A stretch of 11,349 nt of DNA from CAZSWR01 sp964610885. GTDB taxonomy: Bacteria > Bacteroidota > Ignavibacteria > Kapaibacteriales > UBA2268. The position numbers and the translations under genes were made by a program. The notes beneath the pieces are model-generated. The model searched no databases. It had not been told where the DNA came from and was given only the letters and a program-made list of their open reading frames with translations. The stretch is from assembly GCA_964610885.1 (NCBI GenBank), contig CAZSWR010000103.1:1-11349 (forward strand). Reading direction: 5' to 3'. Below, piece by piece: positions 1 to 7,422 of this stretch. Numbering within the stretch: the stretch's first letter is position 1; every line of letters begins with the position of its first letter.

Positions 1-66
1 AATATTTTTTACACTGACTTTTTCGATAGGTAATCCATTGACAATGCTATGTGTTATAATTGAGTG

Positions 67-639
67 CTAAATGGTTGATATTTCTTTCGTACTATAAGAG
101 TCATTATTCGTCAATTTTATACAGTACATATACTCCATATTAACCTTCATAATGTATTCGTCTTCACCAATGTAATCATCCAATACTCTTCTGGATAATC
201 CACATCCTCCAGATTCTCTAGCTTTTTTTAATAAACTAACAAGAGGATAAAATGAATGTTCATACTCACCAGGTTTATAATATTCCTCTTCAAAATCGAG
301 AATTTCTTTAGTATCACAAATTATTATCGAACCTTTTCCTTTACTAAATCTCCTTGCACATTCAAACCGTCCGGTAAAACTTTTTATTCTTTCCTTTTTA
401 CTGATTCTACCGCAAGATCGAAATAATACTGGCCTTGTTGCAGGTAGATAGTTCTTTAATACGATATCCCAAACATCGTAGAATGCTTTTCTCTTTTCTT
501 CAGATCCACCAAGGATCCAGTTCTCAATGAATACTATTGTTGGTTTATTTAGATTTGTATCATTCTGCAAAAACTCAATTAAGTTTTGAGCTATTTCTCG
601 TTTCTGATTATTTGACAACCTGTATTGAAAATCAATCAT
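67..639 (-). CDS. Putative ADP-ribosyltransferase-fold protein (190 aa), function unknown
   Basis: I do not recognise a named family, but the residue pattern fits the R-S-E class of ADP-ribosyltransferases. Arg74 lies at the end of a short hydrophobic strand (VLFRSC). A Ser-Phe-Thr at 87-89 is followed by a helix carrying Ala95 and Phe98, as in the usual 'STS...A..F' element. A hydrophobic strand follows (IIICD, 105-109), and an E-x-E (Glu159-Asp160-Glu161) begins the strand EYIM. If the assignment is right, it would transfer ADP-ribose from NAD to an unknown target. There is no signal peptide or membrane segment, so it is probably cytoplasmic. I chose the ATG at 639 because AAGGA lies seven bases upstream; an in-frame TTG at 669 would add ten residues but has no such site. 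The gene is AT-rich and 213 bases downstream of the AlbA_2 gene on the same strand. Coding status is fairly sure; the fold is an inference. Confidence 0.7.
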   Translation of the reverse strand: MIDFQYRLSNNQKREIAQNLIEFLQNDTNLNKPTIVFIENWILGGSEEKRKAFYDVWDIVLKNYLPATRPVLFRSCGRISKKERIKSFTGRFECARRFSKGKGSIIICDTKEILDFEEEYYKPGEYEHSFYPLVSLLKKARESGGCGLSRRVLDDYIGEDEYIMKVNMEYMYCIKLTNNDSYSTKEISTI

Positions 640-810
640 TGATATATCCTTGAAACATAATAAAAACAAAGCACATATTACCGATAATCCGTTATTTACT
701 CTTGCCTATTACGGTCGTGGCATGGACAGAAAAGGATTGCGTACCACGGAACTATCAAACGATAAGAAAGGTATGTGCGGATAATGACCTTCGCATGCAC
801 CTGAAACCAT

Positions 811-833
811 TATTGCATATTAACTATGCAATA
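811..833. repeat. Perfect 9-bp inverted repeat TATTGCATA / TATGCAATA
   Basis: Arms at 811-819 and 825-833 are perfectly complementary around a five-base loop (TTAAC). The site lies about 20 bases downstream of the AlbA_2 stop codon and about 170 bases upstream of the ART-like start. It could be a hairpin ending the AlbA_2 transcript, but no T tract follows on the minus strand. It could also be a protein-binding operator for the downstream gene. The palindrome itself is certain; its role is not known. Confidence 0.5.
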
Positions 834-852
834 CCTTCGATGATACTTTCGA

Positions 853-1929
853 TCATATATTTTCGTTTTTATGTATGCTAATAATTAGTTCAACAGCTGA
901 ATGTTTATATATTGACGGTGTTCCCCTTGCCAATACTTGATTATTTTCATAATTCAATCTATGCTTCTGGTTTCGAAACGAGTAATCTGAATAATCACGA
1001 TTTTCTTTAATGCCGTTATCTTTAATTATTTCCCATATTTTGTTAATATTTAAGTATGGTTCTCGTTTTTTAATTTCTGCAACAAGTTCTGCCGCTGAAA
1101 GTGGATACTCTTTCAGCTTGTCTTCTTTTACTTTCTTGATTACTTCTACTTGGTCTATTGTGGTGATATTTCCAACTAATTTTAAAGTCTTAGCACCTTT
1201 GGTTTCAGAGAATTCTCCTTCTTTAATTAATTGAAAACCGTTTAATAAATCTTTATCCATCACCAATATTTGAGAATCTCCTTTTTCAATTACTCCTTTT
1301 TCTGAATCCAATACTGCGGCATTCTGAGGCCCGGATTTTTTTATTTTTTGAACAAGGTCAAGCCATTGATTATTATTCAGTTCAATACGTTTACTAATAA
1401 TTATTTCCAATTCAGCAAATTGAATTATTTGTGTTCGGCCACCATAGCGGAAATAAATTTCACCATTTTTAAGAATTTGATCCTTTCCCTCGTCCTTCTT
1501 TGATATTCCAGGTTTAAGTGTAGATTCATGAATGTAAAACACACCAAATGTCATTCCATTTAGTTTATATATCTCGTGTTCCCATGAAATATTTGGTGAA
1601 AAATGATCAAGTAATTGACCAGTTACAATTTCAGGGTCTAGTTTATCAAATTGTTCTGATGACTTGGCAGAAAGCCCAACTAGTTCTCTTCTTGGTCTAT
1701 CTTTAACTCCAAATATTAAATACCCGCCCTTGTTATTGGCAAAAGCGGCAAAGTCACGGTAATAATCTGCAAGTCCAGCAAAATTAAAAGACTCCTTATA
1801 TTCTAAGCACTGACTTTCTCTGTGGAATAGATTTCCGTCATCCTTTAACTTCAGAAGCTCCCTGATAATATCGTAATTCAAATTTTTCGACATATTTCTA
1901 TTATTCGGAATATATTCAATTAAATTCAA
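853..1929 (-). CDS. AlbA_2 (Schlafen-type) putative nucleic-acid-binding protein, 358 aa
   Basis: The N-terminal half matches the AlbA_2/Schlafen domain: acidic-basic element E38...LEYKESF (42-48), the core AAFANNKGGYLIFGV (61-75), a second strand region around 127-134, and YFRYGGRT at 159-166. Proteins of this family bind or process nucleic acids, and many bacterial members are annotated as transcriptional regulators or putative ATP-binding proteins. A linker rich in Lys and Glu (about 195-275) leads to a small C-terminal helical domain (276-350) with YPLSAAELVAEI, a conserved-looking RGTPSIY and a final helix; I know no function for it. No signal peptide is seen. The start is TTG at 1929, supported by GAGGAAA five to six bases upstream; the ATG at codon 13 is the alternative. 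The gene is AT-rich compared with the operon to its right, which suggests transfer. Domain call is firm, biological role unknown. Confidence 0.85.
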   Translation of the reverse strand: MNLIEYIPNNRNMSKNLNYDIIRELLKLKDDGNLFHRESQCLEYKESFNFAGLADYYRDFAAFANNKGGYLIFGVKDRPRRELVGLSAKSSEQFDKLDPEIVTGQLLDHFSPNISWEHEIYKLNGMTFGVFYIHESTLKPGISKKDEGKDQILKNGEIYFRYGGRTQIIQFAELEIIISKRIELNNNQWLDLVQKIKKSGPQNAAVLDSEKGVIEKGDSQILVMDKDLLNGFQLIKEGEFSETKGAKTLKLVGNITTIDQVEVIKKVKEDKLKEYPLSAAELVAEIKKREPYLNINKIWEIIKDNGIKENRDYSDYSFRNQKHRLNYENNQVLARGTPSIYKHSAVELIISIHKNENI

Positions 1930-2446
1930 CTTATTTCCTCAATCCCTCGCAACAACCTCACTTAACTATTGTATTGCGAAGTATTAATTCTCTATATTCA
2001 CCCAAATCCCTCATCTTGCTCGTTGCATTGATTCCTCGAGCACGGATGAAGTACGGTTCTTTTGTTTCGGCATACAAATCATGTTTCATTTTCGATACCC
2101 AAAACGTGCATCTATTCTTGGGTATCATCGATTTTGTTGCTCGGATACAAGATGATATGCGCACAAATTGTTAGAAAATTCAATTCTGTTAGTGTTCTAT
2201 GTGTTTTCAGCTCCAGATATTCCCAAATATTTACTACGTAGATATATACAAACATAACATATTTCCTCAAACCAGCAAATAGTATTATCGCCGATTTCGA
2301 AATAGTTTTCCACATTCTGAATAATTTATTAATTTAGAGGTTCAATAAGGCTTCGTGCGCAAGTCATTCCGCATAGCGGTTGTTATATAAATCGTTGTAG
2401 AATCAACCAGTCATGCATAAAATTCGCTCGCGCGAAATAGCTGCCG
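1930..2446. other. AT-rich intergenic stretch with no convincing gene
   Basis: About 520 bases between the AlbA_2 start and the terminator of the main operon. The promoter of the AlbA_2 gene should lie in its left part, but I see no consensus pair. Two overlapping minus-strand frames (1958-2164 and 2112-2315) look partly protein-like; see the separate entry. A small hairpin (TTCGC/GCGAA, 2423-2436) sits near the right end. Nothing else could be supported. Confidence 0.5.
1958..2164 (-). pseudogene. Possible gene remnant or small ORF (68 codons, GTG start)
   Basis: The C-terminal 50 residues have a balanced, protein-like composition (for example CTFWVSKMKHDLYAETKEPY and ARGINATSKMRDLGEYREL). 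The frame begins only at a GTG with no Shine-Dalgarno sequence. The frame shifted by one base upstream (ending at 2112) also reads plausibly up to this point, so a longer gene may have been broken by a frameshift near 2110-2160. I recognise no family. It may also be chance; treat it as weak. Confidence 0.25.
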
Positions 2447-2506
2447 AAAAAAAAACAAATAGTAGGGGTTCATTTGTCTGTAGGGTTCAAAATTTTGAAC
2501 CCCTAC
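2447..2506 (-). terminator. Rho-independent terminator of the rng-dxr-rseP-TPR-OMP operon
   Basis: Reading the minus strand after the outer-membrane gene stop, GTAGGGGTTCA (2506-2496) can pair perfectly over 11 bases with TGAACCCCTAC (2472-2462). This is followed by TATTTG and nine T residues (2455-2447). Nested inside the right part is a second, 20-base perfect palindrome (2483-2502) that would form a competing hairpin. The stem plus T tract, 16 bases after the stop codon, fits an intrinsic terminator. The complement of the T tract on the plus strand is an A run, so it acts only on minus-strand transcription. Confidence 0.85.
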
Positions 2507-2522
2507 ATATTTTCCCCTCTCC

Positions 2523-4157
2523 TTAGAACTCGTCGAAGCGGAAGACAAGGCGGGCATAGTGCTTTGATTGCTCATCCACGGAAATGAATCTGTACGTGGC
2601 CTGAAGGTTGAAACCACGACAGATTTCGTATCCGGCTTGCAGCCCGGCCACGAACGAATTTTTTCGGATTCCGTCGAGGAAGTATGATTTCATCGAATCT
2701 TCGGGCCTCTTGCACAAGAGAGGGTCGCCGCCCACGTTGCGCACCACATTGCCCTGGGCGTCTGTAACGTTTTCGCCATGGCGTATGTACGAAAGGCTGA
2801 AGACGATCGGATACCGCCCACCGGCCCAATAGCGAGCCACGAGCGATGTCTGGTCGGAATTGGGTAGCAATGCGCCACAGAGCAGCAGTTGGTCGTTCGT
2901 AACGGCATTGTGGCCGCTGAAGTGCGAGAAGGTGTATGGTTCCACTCGCGAGTATTCCGCGCCGAGGTCCAACGATGGGACCACACTGGCAAAGAGCGAC
3001 AGGCTGAGGGCGTCTTTGTTCGACCAATAATTCTTGCCGATTTCCGAGAAAACAATATCGTCGAGCAGGTAAGTGCCACGCAATTCAATTCCTTTCAATG
3101 GGCGGATCGTGAAATCAATCGACATCAGTGAATTGTCGCGGTCGTGCAGCGCGTGTTCGAGCGATTTGAAGAAACTGAGCGGATTCAAATACCCAAGGTC
3201 AATGTCCCTTTTCGAGTAAATCACCATCTCGGAGAATGCCACTTCGCCCCACGATGGCCTGAGCGCAAAGCGGTGCATTGCCAGGTATTTGTTCGGGATC
3301 GACGACGAAGAGCCGTACAGCGCAGCCGAATCGGAATACGAAAGCAAGCTGCCGTGCGTGAATTTGTACTCGAAAGATGTCCATTTGGCTCCCAAACTAA
3401 TCGCGTCGAAGGCGGGGGAGCCGTTGGAAATGAGGAACTTTTGGTTCAAACCGGAACCGATTTGGCGAGTTTCGCGGCCAATTTCGGCGCGGAACCATTT
3501 GTACTCGAATGCCACGTGGCTTTCCGTGAAGTCGAAGTCCGAATTGTATGCCGAGAATTTCAAGTTTTGGTGCAGATACGGATCCTCCAGCGCCAGGTCG
3601 CGGCTGCCCGAAAGGACGACACCATTCGTGGCCTGAAGGTAGTATCCGAACATCCCACTGAGCGTGCCGTGCAGCCTTAGCCCGAGGTTTCCCATCGTTA
3701 CGTTTCTAGATGAATTATCATCCTTTTGGAAAATAGCATCGACGGAGCCGAGCGGCTTGATGGAGAGCGTTGTGCCCTCTTTGTCCTGATAATGATAGAT
3801 AAATTTTTCGTCGTCCGAAATGAAACGCGATGACAGAACTTGGGCCGAATCGCTTGAGCTATAGAACACGACAGCTCTTTCGTCCGGGGCGATTCCAAAT
3901 TCGCGCGAATACGCTGCCAGAGCCGATTTGTCTGCTTCGCTCAGCTCTTGCGAATGTTTGGCAACGGACCGAAGAGCCGCGGCGACGTCCCCACGCGAAA
4001 GTGGCAATTGGGCTATCGAGAAGTGTTCGATCCAGCCGGACACCTGCGCGTGCTCGAGGAAGGTATAGACAGAATTGCTAACCGGGACGTGTTCCACTTG
4101 CGCGGACGTTACTATATACGATAGTGCAAAAATTGCAGCAACTACAAGTTTCTTCAT
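2523..4157 (-). CDS. Wzi-like outer-membrane beta-barrel protein, 544 aa
   Basis: A signal peptide is clear (Lys2-Lys3, hydrophobic 4-16, probable cleavage after TSA at 17-19). A small N-terminal module follows (24-66: VPVSNSVYTFLEHAQVSGWI, then LPLSRGDVAAAL), which is common in front of barrels of this type in the FCB group. From about 130 onward alternating hydrophobic and polar strands dominate, and the protein ends FRFDEF with the C-terminal Phe used for outer-membrane barrel insertion. The segment LGYLNPLSFFKSLEHAL and the following DRDNSLMSIDF (about 321-349) resemble the capsule-assembly Wzi family. Family members help attach or assemble surface polysaccharide, but here the substrate is unknown. 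It is the last gene of the operon, 20 bases after the TPR gene and 16 bases before the terminator. No Shine-Dalgarno sequence precedes the ATG. Confidence 0.8.
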   Translation of the reverse strand: MKKLVVAAIFALSYIVTSAQVEHVPVSNSVYTFLEHAQVSGWIEHFSIAQLPLSRGDVAAALRSVAKHSQELSEADKSALAAYSREFGIAPDERAVVFYSSSDSAQVLSSRFISDDEKFIYHYQDKEGTTLSIKPLGSVDAIFQKDDNSSRNVTMGNLGLRLHGTLSGMFGYYLQATNGVVLSGSRDLALEDPYLHQNLKFSAYNSDFDFTESHVAFEYKWFRAEIGRETRQIGSGLNQKFLISNGSPAFDAISLGAKWTSFEYKFTHGSLLSYSDSAALYGSSSSIPNKYLAMHRFALRPSWGEVAFSEMVIYSKRDIDLGYLNPLSFFKSLEHALHDRDNSLMSIDFTIRPLKGIELRGTYLLDDIVFSEIGKNYWSNKDALSLSLFASVVPSLDLGAEYSRVEPYTFSHFSGHNAVTNDQLLLCGALLPNSDQTSLVARYWAGGRYPIVFSLSYIRHGENVTDAQGNVVRNVGGDPLLCKRPEDSMKSYFLDGIRKNSFVAGLQAGYEICRGFNLQATYRFISVDEQSKHYARLVFRFDEF

Positions 4158-4177
4158 GTTGTTATTTCTGTATTCGA

Positions 4178-5983
4178 TTAATTGATTTCTCCGCGCAAAC
4201 GGCGAATTTTCTCGCGAGCGGCGCCGAGATAGATTGAACGTGGATACTTGGCAAGGAGGTCCATGAAGGATTTCATTGCAAGGTCTTTTTTATTTAAAAT
4301 GGTATAGGTGTCTCCAATCAGGATAAGCGCTTCGTCCCCATGAATCGTTTCGGGGTATTTCGCCATTAAATCGTTTGCGTAGAAAAGCGTTGAGTCATAA
4401 TGCCTTCTCGAGTATTCCAGCGAGGCCACCTTCAGGTAGCACTGCTCGCCCAAGTCGCCGTCGGCCGCGAGGCGGATTATTTCCAGATAGGTTGCCTTGA
4501 GCGAATCGGCCTTTTTCTGCAAATCGAGCAGTGCGGCACGGCCCAAAAGCGAAAGGGCGCGGTTGTAGTCCTTGTTTTGCTCGAGAATAATCACTTTCTC
4601 GATTGCCTTGTTGGCCACGTCTGTGCTTTTGGCAGAAGAAAGGGCCGCGAAGAGAGTTTTTGCCGAATCTGCATCGCCCGAGAAAAAGCGCAGCTCGGCT
4701 ATGCCGTACTGGGCCTGCTCTTGGACGGATGGGATGGATCGCCCAAATCGCTTGATTGCGTTCCGGTAGATGTCGTTTGCCGCATTCAAATCGCCGCGAA
4801 GCGTTTGGATTTTCGCGCTGTACAGGACTGCGTTGGCTTGGTTCTGTGGCGGAGACGATTTGGATTCGCTAACATATTTCAGTTCGGCGAGGGCGCTTTC
4901 GTAGTCCGAGAGCCTTTCGGCATGGATCGAAGCAATTCGGTAGCGGCACTCGTCGGCTTGGGGAGTGTTCGGATAGTCCCGGATGATGCTTCTGTAACGC
5001 TCGATAAGTCCATTGAATGCTTGTGGGTTCGCACTTGTGTCCGAGTTGAATTTATTCTCCATCACTTGCGCATATCCGAATAGGGCATGGATGGAATATG
5101 GGTTCTTTTTTCCTTGGTCGATTAAATATGAATAAGCCTTTTCGGCAGCGGCCAAATGATTGTCCCTGCGGGCGTTCTCGGCGAATGTATAAACCTCGTA
5201 GCCTTGGGAATTGGCTGCTTTGTCGGTTCTGATAATGACTTCGAGCGCCTTGTCGAATTCTTTCGTCATCGTCAGGAACCACGATAGGAGGCGCAAATAG
5301 CCCAAATGTCCGTCCGCCGAACGTTCTTCGAGCCTGGCGCGGATGTGTTCTTTCGATTCGTTCGAGACCAATAGCGCGCTAAGCCGACCCTCGACCAATT
5401 GATAATTCTGAGTTTTGTCGAAAACGATGAGCGCTTCGAATATTGCTTTGTCGTAGTTACCGACTGCAATGTGCAGCTGGCTCAACTCGTCGGCGAATAG
5501 GTCGCGCGATCCCAAGGCATCTCGGCCCTTTTCGTAGGTTTGAATTGCCTTGGCATACTGCTTGACAGCGATTTGGGTTTCGGCAATGTCTGAATATGAT
5601 TTCTGGTCTTTTCTTGCTTGGGCAAGTGCCTTTGCCCATTCGGCGTCTGCCTGTTCGGAGCTTCCGGTGCGCCAGAGCATTTCGGCATAGAGGGCGCGAA
5701 CGCCGACGTTTTCGCGAGTTTTCAATCGCTTTTCGATTAGCGGGATGATTTCGGTAAATTCGTTCAAAGCCTTGGCCGAGCGGACTGCCGCATTGAAATA
5801 ATTCTCGTTCAAAATATTCGATTCGGCCAGCTCGGCGTAGAGCCGCAGAGCGCCTTTGTAATCGCCGCTTTTTTCGAAAGATTCGGCCAGTTTGAATTTT
5901 TGCTCATTTGTGTTCTGCGCTCTCGCGGTCGTGGCGAGCAAAACACAAATGGCAGCCCAAACGAAAATTCTAAGCAATTTCAT
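4178..5983 (-). CDS. Secreted tetratricopeptide-repeat protein, 601 aa
   Basis: The N-terminus is a signal peptide (MKLLR, hydrophobic core, cleavage likely after ARA at 20-22, leaving Gln23), without a lipobox cysteine, so the mature protein is probably periplasmic. The rest is helical repeat: TPR-like pairs are visible at about 27-55 (KLAESFEKSGDYKGALRLY), 135-155, 170-185, 275-300, 340-375, 400-420 and 540-590 (GDEALILIGDTYTILNKKDL). The last repeats, with YPETIHGDEAL and YPRSIYLGAA, resemble the TPRs of BamD- and CpoB/YbgF-type envelope proteins. TPR arrays bind partner proteins; no enzymatic motif is seen. It lies 19 bases after rseP and 20 before the outer-membrane barrel, which suggests a scaffold role in envelope assembly. 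That role is inferred from context only. No Shine-Dalgarno sequence is visible. Confidence 0.85.
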   Translation of the reverse strand: MKLLRIFVWAAICVLLATTARAQNTNEQKFKLAESFEKSGDYKGALRLYAELAESNILNENYFNAAVRSAKALNEFTEIIPLIEKRLKTRENVGVRALYAEMLWRTGSSEQADAEWAKALAQARKDQKSYSDIAETQIAVKQYAKAIQTYEKGRDALGSRDLFADELSQLHIAVGNYDKAIFEALIVFDKTQNYQLVEGRLSALLVSNESKEHIRARLEERSADGHLGYLRLLSWFLTMTKEFDKALEVIIRTDKAANSQGYEVYTFAENARRDNHLAAAEKAYSYLIDQGKKNPYSIHALFGYAQVMENKFNSDTSANPQAFNGLIERYRSIIRDYPNTPQADECRYRIASIHAERLSDYESALAELKYVSESKSSPPQNQANAVLYSAKIQTLRGDLNAANDIYRNAIKRFGRSIPSVQEQAQYGIAELRFFSGDADSAKTLFAALSSAKSTDVANKAIEKVIILEQNKDYNRALSLLGRAALLDLQKKADSLKATYLEIIRLAADGDLGEQCYLKVASLEYSRRHYDSTLFYANDLMAKYPETIHGDEALILIGDTYTILNKKDLAMKSFMDLLAKYPRSIYLGAAREKIRRLRGEIN

Positions 5984-6002
5984 ATTATTTCAAAGTTATT
6001 TG

Positions 6003-7370
6003 TTACCTGATAATATCAAGATAAACCACGTAAACCATTAGCGCCAGCAGCAGGAAGAATCCCGTTTGTTGGATAGCCATCTTGGCTTTGGTCGGAATTT
6101 CGCGGCGGATAATGGCTTCGATAATGATAAAGAGCAGGTGGCCACCGTCGAGGGCCGGGAATGGCAAAATATTGATGAATGCGAGCGTGATCGAGAGCAG
6201 AGCCATGAAGTTCATGAACGCCACGACGCCCATTTCGGCCTGGCGCGATGCCTGCTTGGCGATCATAATCGGGCCGCCAAGGGCTTGCTTTGCTGCCACG
6301 TTCCCTTTGAAGATTTGCGCCATCGAGCTGACGAACAAATCGACGGAGTTCCACGTCTCCTCGAATCCGAAAATTATCGATTCGCCCACGCCGTATTGCT
6401 TCACGGTAACCGGGCCTGTATAGACTTGAGATATTGATACGCCGATCAGTCCGTCTGCGTCCGGCGTAACGGAATCCTTCATGATTTCGCCGCTACGTTT
6501 CCATTCGATCGGGATCTTGGTTTCTTTATTTGCTTGAACGATTTCTTTCACTTGGGGCGGCGAGAAGACTTTGGTGCCGTTGATCGAAAGGACTGTGTCC
6601 CCGGCCACGAGTCCAGCCTTGCCGGCCGGGCGGATGGTTTCGACCTGCTCGAAAACCACTGCGCAACCCTCGGGATTGATACCGTAGAATTTCGAGTCGG
6701 CAATCATCTTCACGGTCTGCGAACCGTTTGTGGTGAGGTCGATTGTCTCGCCATTGCGGATGATTTTTACAGTTTTGTTTGCGCCAAGATCGTCCGTTGT
6801 AAGTGCTTTGATAACTTCTTCCCAGTAGCGTACTTCTTTGCCATTGACGGACAGCACTCGGTCGCCGACTGTGAGTCCGACTGCGTCGTTGATCGAATTT
6901 TTGTCGATGGAAACGACAGTCGTTGTGTCCTTGAACGAGCGGCCCTGGCTGAAGATGATGATGGCGAAGAAAAGCACGGCGAGCAATGCGTTCATGATGA
7001 CGCCTGCGCTGATGGTGAAAGCCTTCAGGAATGCGTTTTTCGATCGGAATTCCCAGGGTTTCGGTTCGGACTTGAGGAATTCGGTATCCATCGATTCGTC
7101 GATCATACCGGCAATTTTGACGTAGCCTCCGATGGGGAAAAGCGATACGCGATAGTCGCAAATGCCTTCTTGCTCGAAATCGTCAGGGATTTTTCCGAAA
7201 GTGAATCCGTATTTCCGGTTCCAACCGCAGAGCCTGTTGCCCATGCCGAACGAAAAAATATCGACGCGCATCCCGCTAATTCGCGCTGCTATGAAATGCC
7301 CCAACTCGTGAATATTGACCAATACAGCAAATACGATCAAGAAATAAAATATCATGCTTATAACGTCCAT
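6003..7370 (-). CDS. rseP: RseP-type site-2 (RIP) intramembrane zinc metalloprotease, 455 aa
   Basis: This is a membrane zinc protease of the S2P family, which cuts membrane proteins within their transmembrane segments, classically anti-sigma factors and signal peptide remnants. Helix 1 carries HELGH at 21-25 (two zinc-binding His and the catalytic Glu). The third zinc ligand is Asp408 in NILPFPALDGG (400-410). Membrane segments lie at about 5-29, 118-140, 385-418 and 434-453. Two PDZ domains occupy about 150-212 and 235-295 of the periplasmic part (second one with PAGKAGLVAGDTVLSINGTKV-type signature). Length matches the family. It lies 52 bases after dxr, a pairing common in bacteria. No anti-sigma factor or sigma factor gene is in the window, so its substrate here is unknown. 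The ATG at 7370 has no clear Shine-Dalgarno sequence. Confidence 0.96.
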   Translation of the reverse strand: MDVISMIFYFLIVFAVLVNIHELGHFIAARISGMRVDIFSFGMGNRLCGWNRKYGFTFGKIPDDFEQEGICDYRVSLFPIGGYVKIAGMIDESMDTEFLKSEPKPWEFRSKNAFLKAFTISAGVIMNALLAVLFFAIIIFSQGRSFKDTTTVVSIDKNSINDAVGLTVGDRVLSVNGKEVRYWEEVIKALTTDDLGANKTVKIIRNGETIDLTTNGSQTVKMIADSKFYGINPEGCAVVFEQVETIRPAGKAGLVAGDTVLSINGTKVFSPPQVKEIVQANKETKIPIEWKRSGEIMKDSVTPDADGLIGVSISQVYTGPVTVKQYGVGESIIFGFEETWNSVDLFVSSMAQIFKGNVAAKQALGGPIMIAKQASRQAEMGVVAFMNFMALLSITLAFINILPFPALDGGHLLFIIIEAIIRREIPTKAKMAIQQTGFFLLLALMVYVVYLDIIR

Positions 7371-7422
7371 CTTCGGAAATTTTCTTTATTAATGAAACAT
7401 ATAATTTGGAAAAAGAACTACA

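Noticed and set aside
38..60. TTGACA and TATAAT on the plus strand, resembling a promoter
   Set aside because: The two hexamers are only 11 bases apart, far short of the usual 16-18, and no plus-strand gene follows.
2411..2617. 68-codon minus-strand frame across the terminator
   Set aside because: Overlaps the end of the barrel gene and the terminator hairpins in another frame; chance frame.
3144..3680. 178-codon plus-strand frame opposite the barrel gene
   Set aside because: Shadow of the Wzi-like gene; no recognisable domain and Arg/Glu/Val-rich composition.
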